A stretch of 5,433 nt of DNA from an uncultured Clostridia bacterium. Its GTDB lineage: Bacteria > Bacillota > Clostridia > Oscillospirales > Oscillospiraceae. Under the pieces are notes generated by a model that ran no database searches, was not told where the DNA came from, and was given only the letters and a program-made list of their open reading frames with translations. Both the position numbers and the translations under genes were made by a program. Of the stretch, positions 1 to 5,380 are shown in pieces (position 1 is the first letter of the stretch; the number at the start of each line of letters is the position of its first letter). Location of the stretch: positions 1 through 5,433 of the forward strand of contig CAMEIK010000096.1 of assembly GCA_945918315.1 (NCBI GenBank). Reading direction: 5' to 3'.

Positions 1-21
1 TGTCAATTGTCAATTGTCAAT
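1..21 (+). repeat. Tandem heptamer array (TGTCAAT x3)
   Basis: Three perfect head-to-tail copies of the 7-bp unit TGTCAAT begin at the first base, so the array may extend upstream of the window. The same unit recurs as its reverse complement at 2486-2513 and as two variant copies at 3705-3718, always between genes. The function is unknown. The unit contains TTGACA on the minus strand when copies are adjacent, so it could supply -35 hexamers. Nothing else recognisable lies in 22-108; no convincing promoter for the downstream operon was found there. Confidence 0.75.
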
Positions 22-108
22 TCGGTGAAACCGCCAAATTCCAATTTGTCTGTTCCCTGTGTCAACCCAATGTACGGATTCTCAATTTTTCACACCTTTC
101 CCGAAAGC

Positions 109-114
109 AGGAGG
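109..114 (+). promoter_or_regulatory. Shine-Dalgarno site fixing the start of the membrane protein gene
   Basis: A perfect AGGAGG lies 7 nt before the ATG at 122. This places translation start there rather than at the in-frame GTG at 59, which has no ribosome binding site and would add 21 residues without membrane or domain character. Confidence 0.9.
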
Positions 115-121
115 TAGATTT

Positions 122-706
122 ATGCAGCCCCAGGACGCGATTTTCTTTCAGGCAGACGAAGCCAAACGGTCCAAAAAAAGCAAGGCCAGGAAAGAGAAGC
201 TTCAAAAGCTGGAAAAAAGCTTCTGGCGCAGCTTCCTTCTGACGGAGGACGGCAAGCCGAAAAGCGGTTTGCTCATCTATACCTTCTGCCTGAGCTTTGT
301 GTTTCTCGGAATCTATATTCTGGCTTTCTGGATGGTGATCGAGGAGCTGAGCGACCCCCTGGCGTCGCTTCCGCCGGTATTGGGGAATCTGATTCAGTCC
401 GTTCTGGTGGGCGTTGCCGCGTCCGCCCTCAGCGGCCTGATGCACATTCTCCTGCCGGATAAGCGGCTGGCCTTCGGCACCCATCTGTGGCTTGCCCTTT
501 ATGTGGTTGCCAGTGTCATCACCCTGGCGATCCTGCTGAAAGAGGCGGAGCTGATTGGCGCCATGCTGATGTTTGCTCTGTGGTTTGCTGTGATTCCCCT
601 GGCAATGGGACTGACGGTAACCTATCTTTTGTACCGCAGAGACTATGTTCCTCCCCGACAGGTGGAAGAAAAGCCGGAGTGGACCAAGTATACCCAGCGG
701 CGGTAA
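122..706 (+). CDS. Four-helix integral membrane protein of unknown function
   Basis: A 194-residue protein not recognised as any named family. The N-terminal ~47 residues are highly charged and rich in Lys/Glu/Arg (about residues 12-36), probably a cytosolic amphipathic or coiled-coil segment. Four hydrophobic segments follow, at about residues 49-73, 86-111, 116-139 and 144-171, then a hydrophilic tail (172-194) starting with Arg-Arg. An even number of helices and positive charges at both ends predict both termini in the cytoplasm. There is no signal peptide and no catalytic motif. It is the first gene of a three-gene operon: its stop is 5 nt before the start of the metallo-hydrolase gene and lies in the loop of a small hairpin. 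By position it may anchor or accompany that cytosolic hydrolase, but this is inference. The start at the ATG preceded by AGGAGG is well supported. Confidence 0.85.
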   Translation: MQPQDAIFFQADEAKRSKKSKARKEKLQKLEKSFWRSFLLTEDGKPKSGLLIYTFCLSFVFLGIYILAFWMVIEELSDPLASLPPVLGNLIQSVLVGVAASALSGLMHILLPDKRLAFGTHLWLALYVVASVITLAILLKEAELIGAMLMFALWFAVIPLAMGLTVTYLLYRRDYVPPRQVEEKPEWTKYTQRR

Positions 707-711
707 CCGCC
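699..711 (+). promoter_or_regulatory. Mini-hairpin with stop codon in its loop (candidate translational coupling element)
   Basis: The 13 bases GGCGG-TAA-CCGCC form a 5-bp all-GC stem whose 3-nt loop is the stop codon of the membrane protein gene. It abuts the ATG of the next gene at 712. The only purine-rich stretch that could serve as ribosome binding site for that gene (GGCGG) is in the left arm. A ribosome finishing the first gene would open the stem, which suggests coupled translation. The base pairing is seen; the role is inferred. Confidence 0.5.
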
Positions 712-1656
712 ATGCTGGAGCTGCACTTTGTAAACGTGGGCGATGGGGACGCGATCTATGTAGAGCAGTCCCGTGGGGTGCGTACCTTTCGGATGCTGGT
801 AGATACCGGTAAGGAGAACGTGTCTGCCGCCCCTGGCTCCGAGCGGATCACTGCCGCGGACTACCTGAAAAACAGAGGCGTGGAGTATCTGGATGCCCTG
901 GTGATCACCCATCTGCACCTGGACCATTTCGGCGGGCTCCGGGCGATTATGGATTCCGTGGAGATCGGGACGGTTTTCACAGGCTTCGTTCCTGAGGGAA
1001 TGGGACATGCGCCGGAGAAAGATTCCGATATAAAATCCATCCGGGGACTCAAGGAATGCCTGAATCGATGGAGCGAGGATGTGGACACCCTGCGCCGAAA
1101 AGGGACACGCTTCTGCCCCATTGCCCGGCAGCGGGAGGAAATTGCCCTGACCCGGGAGCTTCGGGCTGTGTTCTACGGGCCGCCGGAGGATGGCCGGGAA
1201 TTTATGACCCGGGTGTATGGGTCGCTTCTTCGGGGAGAACCCGTCAGTGACGGTCTTGCCTACTGTATCTCAAAGCTGCGGAATCCCTTTTCGCTTCGGC
1301 TGAAGCTGGAATACGCCGGGCGCGGCGCCCTGCTGGCAGGAGACTGCTACGGCGCGGTATGGGAGGACGTGGCGGAACACTGCGATCTATTGAAGGTTCC
1401 TCATCACGGTGATTCCAAAGCATTGACAAAGCGTCTGATTTCCGGACTGAGCCCCCGATGGGCGGTAATCTCCTGCGGAGAGGAGTACATTCCCAGGAAG
1501 GACCGTCCGTCACGCCAAACCCTGGAAATGCTTGCGGATCAGGGAACCAGGATCTATTTTACCGATGCCTTTGCGCCTGACGGATGTGCGCCGATCCGGC
1601 ACAAAAGCGTGATATTTTCCATTCATGAGGACGGAACTGTGGAGGCTCCGGCGTGA
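712..1656 (+). CDS. ComEC/Rec2-like metallo-beta-lactamase-fold hydrolase (cytosolic)
   Basis: A 314-residue protein with the metallo-beta-lactamase fold typical of the ComEC C-terminal domain and its free-standing relatives. It opens with HFVNVGDGDA (residues 5-14; the family usually has NVGQGDA). The metal motif THLHLDHFGG (residues 66-75) gives ligands H67, H69, D71 and H72. The bridging aspartate is D211 in LLAGDC, and VPHHG (229-233) follows. The segment WAVISC at 250-255 matches the family's late strand, but the usual GHP after it reads D264-R265-P266, so the late metal-binding histidine appears absent. There are no membrane helices or signal peptide, so it is neither a full ComEC channel nor exported. 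Relatives act on nucleic acids or phosphodiesters; the substrate here is unknown. The ATG at 712 is chosen because the fold begins there. It lacks a good ribosome binding site, consistent with coupling to the gene 5 nt upstream; a GTG at 679 is a weaker alternative. Confidence 0.88.
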   Translation: MLELHFVNVGDGDAIYVEQSRGVRTFRMLVDTGKENVSAAPGSERITAADYLKNRGVEYLDALVITHLHLDHFGGLRAIMDSVEIGTVFTGFVPEGMGHAPEKDSDIKSIRGLKECLNRWSEDVDTLRRKGTRFCPIARQREEIALTRELRAVFYGPPEDGREFMTRVYGSLLRGEPVSDGLAYCISKLRNPFSLRLKLEYAGRGALLAGDCYGAVWEDVAEHCDLLKVPHHGDSKALTKRLISGLSPRWAVISCGEEYIPRKDRPSRQTLEMLADQGTRIYFTDAFAPDGCAPIRHKSVIFSIHEDGTVEAPA

Positions 1657-1659
1657 ATG

Positions 1660-1665
1660 AGGAGG
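1660..1665 (+). promoter_or_regulatory. Shine-Dalgarno site fixing the start of the HAD hydrolase gene
   Basis: AGGAGG begins 4 bases after the stop of the metallo-hydrolase gene. It is 8 nt before the ATG at 1674 but only 2 nt before the ATG at 1668, so 1674 is the likelier start. The GTG at 1653 lies upstream of the site and is excluded. Confidence 0.85.
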
Positions 1666-1673
1666 TAATGCGG

Positions 1674-2432
1674 ATGATAACAACGGTTATGTTTGATATG
1701 GGAGGAACGCTGGAGGACATTTTCGTCGACGGCCAGTCGGAGCGGGAAGCCATCGAAAAGCTTTCCCGGATGCTGGTCAGCTACGGCCTGGACCCCGGAG
1801 TTCCCTATGGGGAGCTGAAAGAGCGGGTGGATGCCGGCTGGAAACGCTACGGCGCTTTCCGGGACAGCGTGAATGTTGAGCGCAAGCCTGTCACCATCTG
1901 GTGTGACTATGTTCTGGCGGACTTCGGCTTTCCTCGGGAAAAGCTTGCTCCCCACTGCGAGGAGATTGCCCATATGTGGGAGATCACCCATTTTCACAGG
2001 GCACTGCGGCCCCGTGTGGCGGAGATGCTGCAGGGGCTCAGGGACCTGGGCCTGAAGCTGGGTGTCGTCAGCAATACGGCGGCGCTGTTTCAGGTATTTG
2101 ATTCTCTGGAGGAATACGGGATCCGGGATTTCTTCCAGGATGTGACCCTGTCCTCGGTCACAGAGCTGCGCAAGCCCGACCCCACCATTTTCTATGTGGC
2201 TCTGCACCAGCTGAAATCCGACCCGTCGGAATGCGTCTACGTGGGCGACACCGTCTCCCGGGACATCATCGGCTCCAAACGGGCCGGCTTCGCCAGAGCG
2301 ATTCAGATCGGTTCCCAGCTTACCCGGGAAAAGGACTCCGGCATCAAGCGGGAGTTTGAACCGGACTATGTGGTTTCGGACATTTATGAGGTCCTGCCTA
2401 TTCTCAAAGAACTGGTAGCTTCCGGCGTATAA
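1674..2432 (+). CDS. HAD-superfamily hydrolase (subfamily IA-like)
   Basis: A 252-residue cytosolic protein with all four HAD motifs in order. Motif I is FDMGGTLED with nucleophile D8. Motif II is VVSNT with S133. Motif III is LRKPDP with K167. Motif IV is VGDTVSRD with D192 and D197. The region between motifs I and II (about residues 16-110) is the right size for a helical C1 cap, as in phosphoglycolate-phosphatase-like members. Most HAD phosphatases have D-x-D-G-T in motif I; here the second Asp, the general acid/base, is Gly10 (D-M-G-G-T), so catalysis may differ from a standard phosphatase. The substrate cannot be told from sequence; small phosphorylated metabolites are usual for the family. 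It is the last gene of the operon, 17 nt after the previous stop, and is followed 8 nt later by an intrinsic terminator. Confidence 0.92.
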   Translation: MITTVMFDMGGTLEDIFVDGQSEREAIEKLSRMLVSYGLDPGVPYGELKERVDAGWKRYGAFRDSVNVERKPVTIWCDYVLADFGFPREKLAPHCEEIAHMWEITHFHRALRPRVAEMLQGLRDLGLKLGVVSNTAALFQVFDSLEEYGIRDFFQDVTLSSVTELRKPDPTIFYVALHQLKSDPSECVYVGDTVSRDIIGSKRAGFARAIQIGSQLTREKDSGIKREFEPDYVVSDIYEVLPILKELVASGV

Positions 2433-2440
2433 GCGCTGTC

Positions 2441-2484
2441 AAAAAGCCTCCCGGCCAACGAAAGGTTGACCGGGAGGCTTTTTT
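2441..2484. terminator. Bidirectional intrinsic terminator between convergent genes
   Basis: A long stem pairs AAAAAGCCTCCCGG (2441-2454) with its complement (2470-2483). A single C-A mismatch (2455/2469) and a CAAC/GTTG extension lead to the loop GAAAG (2460-2464). On the plus strand the GC stem is followed by six T (2479-2484), terminating the HAD operon. On the minus strand it is followed by five T (2445-2441), so it can also end the convergent LacI-family gene, whose stop is at 2610. The gap 2514-2609 holds only a small CTCCAC-AACA-GTGGGG hairpin (2562-2577) without a T run, and nothing else recognised. Confidence 0.93.
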
Positions 2485-2485
2485 A

Positions 2486-2513
2486 ATTGGCAATTGACAA
2501 TGGATAATTGACA
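2486..2513 (-). repeat. Degenerate heptamer array, inverted relative to 1-21
   Basis: Four consecutive heptamers read ATTGGCA, ATTGACA, ATGGATA and ATTGACA. Two are exact reverse complements of the TGTCAAT unit at 1-21 and the others differ at one or a few positions. The array starts directly after the terminator. With the array at 1-21 it brackets the three-gene operon in opposite orientations. Confidence 0.6.
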
Positions 2514-2609
2514 TTGCGAATCGAGTGCCCAAAGAGGGACTAAGGAAAATAAGCGTAAATGCTCCACAACAGTGGGGATTGTAAACCGGAGGGGATGGGG
2601 CTTTCCGGA

Positions 2610-3644
2610 TCAGAATACGCTGTTCTGCTTGATAAATATATCGTTCAGCATAAGGATCCGGCGCTTTTCGGGGACGTGTCCGCTGACGAAGTAATCCAGA
2701 AGAATGGAAAAGGGAAGATAGCCCTGCTGCTCTGCCCGGTGGCCGATACAGGCGCTTAAGGAACCGTCCAGAATACAGGGCCGGGTGGAGTCGGTCATGC
2801 CGAAGCCGATGTGGGTAATCTGCCCGATGCGGCCGGAATCCCGAATGGCTTTTCCCACGGCGGCGGCGCTGTCCGGAACCGTATAGACCGCGGTGATGTC
2901 ATCGTACTTTTCCAGCAGCCGGCAGGACTGATAATAGGCGTACTCGGGGTCCACGGTAATGTCCTTGCTTTCAATCAGCGCATAGGGCGTGCCCAGAGCC
3001 TGAAGCTCGTCCAGAAAGCCCTTGCAGCGAAGACTGTGGCTGGACAGATACCGGCTGCCGTTCAGCAGAAGGATTTTGGGAACCCGGCCGATGGTGAAGT
3101 TATGCAGAAGGCCCGCGGCAGTCCGCCCGCCAACATAATAGTCACTTCCGATGTAGCAAAAGGGAGAGAAGCCGGAGACCTCGGACTGAAGCAGGATCAC
3201 CAGGATTCCCTGTTCTTCCAATTCCTTCAGCCGCTGGCAGATGCTGGGGTCGTTCAGGGGGACGATGACAAGGGCGGAAATGCCCAATGCCACCAGTTCG
3301 TTGATCATCTCAAGCTGGGTTTCGGGATGGCAGTAATCAAAGTAGCGCTTCTCAATGGCGATGCCGTACTCGGCAAGCTCCTGCTCTGCCTTGTTGGCGC
3401 TGCGGATTACGATGGACCAGAAGCCGTTCTGGTCGATGCGGGATAGAAAACCGATGCGTATCTTCTGCCTGCGCATGGAAAGCTGCTGCGCGGCCCGGCT
3501 GGGCTGATAGTTGCATTCCTGGACGATGGCCTTGATCCGCTGCTCGACCTCCGGGTCCACACGGCCCCGGTTGTGAAGGACCCGGTCTACGGTTCCCCGG
3601 GAAACGCCGGCCAGCTTCGCGATGTCACAGATTGTAATCGCCAT
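2610..3644 (-). CDS. LacI-family transcriptional repressor with sugar-binding-protein-like effector domain
   Basis: A 344-residue DNA-binding regulator of normal LacI-family length. The N-terminal helix-turn-helix spans about residues 3-26 (ICDIAKLAGVSRGTVDRVL; recognition helix about 15-23). A hinge helix follows around residues 49-58 (RAAQQL, with L55 at the position of the minor-groove leucine). From about residue 62 a periplasmic-binding-protein type I fold extends to the C-terminus, with the family-like SDYYVGGRTAA near the middle and VPDSAAAVGKAI later. The SRGTVDRVL variant is common in clostridial members whose effector domain resembles ribose/xylose-binding proteins. The start at 3644 matches the conserved MAITICDIA and has GGGTGG 7 nt upstream; an upstream in-frame ATG at 3686 lies inside the operator and lacks a site. 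It is transcribed divergently from the sulfatase gene. A promoter and a large palindrome lie just upstream, so self-repression and control of the sulfatase operon are likely. The effector is probably a sugar from the sulfated substrate (inference). Confidence 0.93.
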   Translation of the reverse strand: MAITICDIAKLAGVSRGTVDRVLHNRGRVDPEVEQRIKAIVQECNYQPSRAAQQLSMRRQKIRIGFLSRIDQNGFWSIVIRSANKAEQELAEYGIAIEKRYFDYCHPETQLEMINELVALGISALVIVPLNDPSICQRLKELEEQGILVILLQSEVSGFSPFCYIGSDYYVGGRTAAGLLHNFTIGRVPKILLLNGSRYLSSHSLRCKGFLDELQALGTPYALIESKDITVDPEYAYYQSCRLLEKYDDITAVYTVPDSAAAVGKAIRDSGRIGQITHIGFGMTDSTRPCILDGSLSACIGHRAEQQGYLPFSILLDYFVSGHVPEKRRILMLNDIFIKQNSVF

Positions 3645-3655
3645 GAAAACACCAC

Positions 3656-3697
3656 CCGTATGATAGTTGCGTGCTTGTGCACGCAACTATCATACGG
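3656..3697. promoter_or_regulatory. 42-bp perfect palindrome, candidate autoregulatory operator (O1)
   Basis: Two 19-bp arms (3656-3674 and 3679-3697) are exact reverse complements around TTGT. The core is TTGCGTGC-TTGT-GCACGCAA (3667-3686). The minus-strand -10 box (3694-3689) lies inside the right arm and the predicted start near 3682 lies inside the core, so bound protein would block initiation of the repressor gene. Because transcription would start within it, the repressor mRNA would not contain both arms, favouring a DNA operator over an RNA hairpin. A 17/20 match to the core lies at 3844-3863. The palindrome is certain; binding by the adjacent LacI-type protein is inferred. Confidence 0.82.
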
Positions 3698-3717
3698 TAT
3701 TTTTTGCCAATTGTCAA
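3689..3717 (-). promoter_or_regulatory. Sigma-A-type promoter of the LacI-family gene
   Basis: On the minus strand, a perfect -35 TTGACA (3717-3712) is followed after exactly 17 nt by TATGAT (3694-3689), a 5/6 match to the -10 consensus. The predicted start is near 3682, giving a leader of about 38 nt before the ATG at 3644. The -10 box is within the palindromic operator and the -35 comes from the heptamer repeat at 3705-3718. Confidence 0.82.
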
Positions 3718-3718
3718 G
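3705..3718 (+). repeat. Two heptamer copies overlapping the repressor -35 box
   Basis: TGCCAAT followed by TGTCAAG are two adjacent variants of the TGTCAAT unit seen at 1-21 and, inverted, at 2486-2513. The same TGCCAAT variant occurs, as its complement, in the second array. Their minus strand provides the TTGACA -35 of the repressor promoter. With only two copies, chance resemblance is possible. Confidence 0.4.
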
Positions 3719-3759
3719 TGATTTTGCATAAAATAGCAAATAATCTTTTGTTGAAATGC

Positions 3760-3788
3760 TAGAATTTATGGTGTTTAAACAAATTCTA
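3760..3788. repeat. Imperfectly spaced inverted repeat upstream of the sulfatase promoter
   Basis: The 8-bp arms TAGAATTT (3760-3767) and AAATTCTA (3781-3788) are exact reverse complements separated by 13 nt, which include the palindrome GTTTAAAC (3773-3780). The right arm ends 2 nt before the -35 box of the predicted sulfatase promoter, a usual position for an activator or second regulator. The left arm also contains a possible extended -10 (TG-C-TAGAAT, 3757-3765). The region is AT-rich, so chance is possible. Confidence 0.35.
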
Positions 3789-3790
3789 TC

Positions 3791-3819
3791 TTTACAAATC
3801 AGAGGAAGATTGCTAATAT
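3791..3819 (+). promoter_or_regulatory. Sigma-A-type promoter of the sulfatase operon
   Basis: A -35 TTTACA (5/6 to consensus) at 3791-3796 is followed after exactly 17 nt by TAATAT (4/6) at 3814-3819, preceded by the extended -10 motif TG-C (3811-3813). The predicted start is near 3826, with a leader of about 126 nt and the second operator copy at roughly +18 to +38. An extended -10 without a good -35 (TGCTAGAAT, 3757-3765) is an alternative. Confidence 0.65.
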
Positions 3820-3843
3820 GAGTGTGAAAGTAAGGAAACTTGG

Positions 3844-3863
3844 GTGTGTGCATGTGCACGCAA
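3844..3863. promoter_or_regulatory. Second, imperfect operator copy (O2) in the sulfatase leader
   Basis: GTGTGTGC-ATGT-GCACGCAA matches the O1 core at 17 of 20 positions, with the right half-site identical. It lies just downstream of the predicted sulfatase start site, where bound repressor would act as a roadblock. The centres of O1 and O2 are 177 bp apart, close to 17 helical turns, so looping between them is possible. An isolated half-site, TGCACGCA, follows at 3883-3890. Confidence 0.7.
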
Positions 3864-3952
3864 AAACATTCCGGCGCAGAAATGCACGCACCTGGAAATA
3901 TCAGCGGCAGAACCGATTATCCGGGACAGCCGCACAGAGAGGATGAGGAGAT

Positions 3953-5296
3953 ATGAGTCGCAGACCCAATTTTGTTGTGTTTATGACGGACGATCAGGGC
4001 TACGGAGATCTGTCATGCATGGGGAACACCGATTTCAGGACGCCCAATATTGACGCGGTGGCAGAGCAGGGAGCACGGTTCACCAACTGGTATTCGGGCA
4101 GCCCGGTGTGTTCGCCCTCCCGGGCGTCCCTGCTGACGGGCCGCTACCCCGGCAACGCCGGTGTCCGGGCCATCCTGGCGGGCCACCGGAAGGCCACTGG
4201 CCTGACGCCCCAGGCGCCCACCATTGCGGCCGCGGTCAAGGAACTGGGGTATCAGACGGCAATCGTGGGTAAGTGGCATCTGGGACTTCAGGAGCAGAGC
4301 CGCCCCAACCAGAACGGCTTTGACTATTTCTACGGCTTCATGGCCGGCTGCATTGATTATTACTCCCATATTTTCTACTGGTCCATGGCCGACGGTAAGA
4401 CGGACCCCACCCATGACCTGTGGGAGAACGACCACGAATTCTATGACAACGGCAAATACTTCACCGAAATGGTCACGGACAAGGCGGTGGAGAAGATCCG
4501 GCAGATGAACCGGGAGGAGGAGCCCTTCTTCCTGTACGTTGCCTATAACGCTCCCCACTACCCCATGCATGCCCCCCGGAAGTATCTGGACCGGTTCCCG
4601 GAGCTGCCTGCGGACAGACGGATCATGGCGGCCATGATCAGCGCGGTGGACGACGGCGTAGGTCAGATCGTGGACGAGCTGAAGCGCCAGGGGATTCTGG
4701 AGGATACGGTGATTTTCTTCCAGAGCGACAACGGCCCCTCCCGGGAATCCCGGAACTGGATGGACGGCCGGGGCGATCCCTACTACGGCGGCCAGCCCGG
4801 CGGTCTGAAGGGGCATAAGTTCAGCCTCTTTGAGGGCGGCATTCGGGTGCCCGGAATCTTCTGCTGGCCCGGCCACATTCCCGGGGGACAGGTCATCGAC
4901 GAGCCCTGCGCCGCCATGGACGTATTCCCCACCCTGCTGACCATGGCGGGAGGGGACCCCTCCCAATATCAGCTGGACGGAATGGACATCTCCGATGTTC
5001 TCCTCCACGGCGCCCCCAGCCCTCATGAGGAGCTGTATTGGGAAATGGAGCAGCAGACCGCCATCCGCCAGGGTAAGTATAAGCTGGTTCTGAACGGTCA
5101 GCTGGTGGAGAGCGAGCCCGCCCAGGCACCGGTATTCCTGTCCGACCTTTCCGTGGACCCGGGCGAGACCGTCAACCTGGCAGAGAAAATGCCGGACCTG
5201 ACCCAGGAGCTTACCCGTAAGGCAACAGCCTGGCGGGCAGGTATCGAAGATCACTGGGAAAAAACCTTTGCGGAAGCGTACAGAAGCACCACCTGA
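3953..5296 (+). CDS. Type I (formylglycine) sulfatase, cytosolic
   Basis: A 447-residue arylsulfatase-A-like enzyme that hydrolyses sulfate esters, probably from a sulfated sugar or glycan fragment. The signature C53-S-P-S-R57 supplies the cysteine that a maturase oxidises to formylglycine; R57 supports it. Calcium ligands are D13, D14 (MTDDQGYGD), D259 and N260 (SDNG). Sulfate-binding residues, by family comparison, are K107 and H109 (GKWHLG), H202 (APHYP) and K289 (LKGHKFSLFEGGIRVP). No catalytic residue is missing. The protein begins directly with the core fold and has no signal peptide, so it should act inside the cell on imported substrate. Being of Cys type in a probable anaerobe, it would need a radical-SAM maturase (anSME), which is not in the window. 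The ATG at 3953 is preceded by AGAGGATGAGGAG. Expression is likely controlled by the divergent LacI-type repressor. The exact substrate and sulfatase subfamily cannot be assigned from sequence alone. Confidence 0.96.
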   Translation: MSRRPNFVVFMTDDQGYGDLSCMGNTDFRTPNIDAVAEQGARFTNWYSGSPVCSPSRASLLTGRYPGNAGVRAILAGHRKATGLTPQAPTIAAAVKELGYQTAIVGKWHLGLQEQSRPNQNGFDYFYGFMAGCIDYYSHIFYWSMADGKTDPTHDLWENDHEFYDNGKYFTEMVTDKAVEKIRQMNREEEPFFLYVAYNAPHYPMHAPRKYLDRFPELPADRRIMAAMISAVDDGVGQIVDELKRQGILEDTVIFFQSDNGPSRESRNWMDGRGDPYYGGQPGGLKGHKFSLFEGGIRVPGIFCWPGHIPGGQVIDEPCAAMDVFPTLLTMAGGDPSQYQLDGMDISDVLLHGAPSPHEELYWEMEQQTAIRQGKYKLVLNGQLVESEPAQAPVFLSDLSVDPGETVNLAEKMPDLTQELTRKATAWRAGIEDHWEKTFAEAYRSTT

Positions 5297-5314
5297 TAGC
5301 CCTGCTGTCAATAA

Positions 5315-5340
5315 CTGCCGCCGGGGAAAGGCCCGGGCAG
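5315..5340 (+). other. Intergenic hairpin between sulfatase and next gene
   Basis: CTGCC (5315-5319) and CGGG (5322-5325), separated by a 2-nt bulge, pair with CCCG and GGCAG (5332-5340) around the loop GAAAGG. No T run follows, so it is not a standard terminator. It could adjust mRNA stability or partial read-through between operon genes. The role is unknown. Confidence 0.4.
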
Positions 5341-5380
5341 ATGTTGGATAAAACAAAAATATGATTGGAGGAAAACTGGA

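Noticed and set aside
59..121. Extended start (GTG at 59) for the membrane protein.
   Set aside because: No ribosome binding site at 59, whereas a perfect AGGAGG precedes the ATG at 122.
487..711. Upstream in-frame extension of the metallo-hydrolase gene.
   Set aside because: It would lie out of frame across the membrane protein gene, and its residues do not resemble the fold, which begins at the ATG at 712.
2559..2759. A 66-codon plus-strand open frame over the 3' end of the LacI-family gene.
   Set aside because: It mostly overlaps the repressor coding sequence antisense, with no ribosome binding site and no motif.
2811..3446. A 211-codon plus-strand open frame opposite the LacI-family gene.
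   Set aside because: It is an antisense shadow of a clear LacI-family protein and has no start context or recognisable motif.
3656..3705. The large palindrome followed by TATTTTTT as a plus-strand intrinsic terminator.
   Set aside because: No plus-strand gene ends upstream of it. It overlaps the -10 and start of a near-consensus minus-strand promoter and has a related copy at 3844-3863, so an operator explains it better.
3872..3891. A third full operator around TGCACGCA.
   Set aside because: Only the right half-site matches; the opposite half agrees at about 3 of 8 positions, so it is at most a lone half-site.
4013..5356. A 447-codon open frame on the minus strand opposite the sulfatase gene.
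   Set aside because: It mirrors the GC-rich codon pattern of the sulfatase, shows no domain motif, and the plus-strand frame has a complete sulfatase active site.
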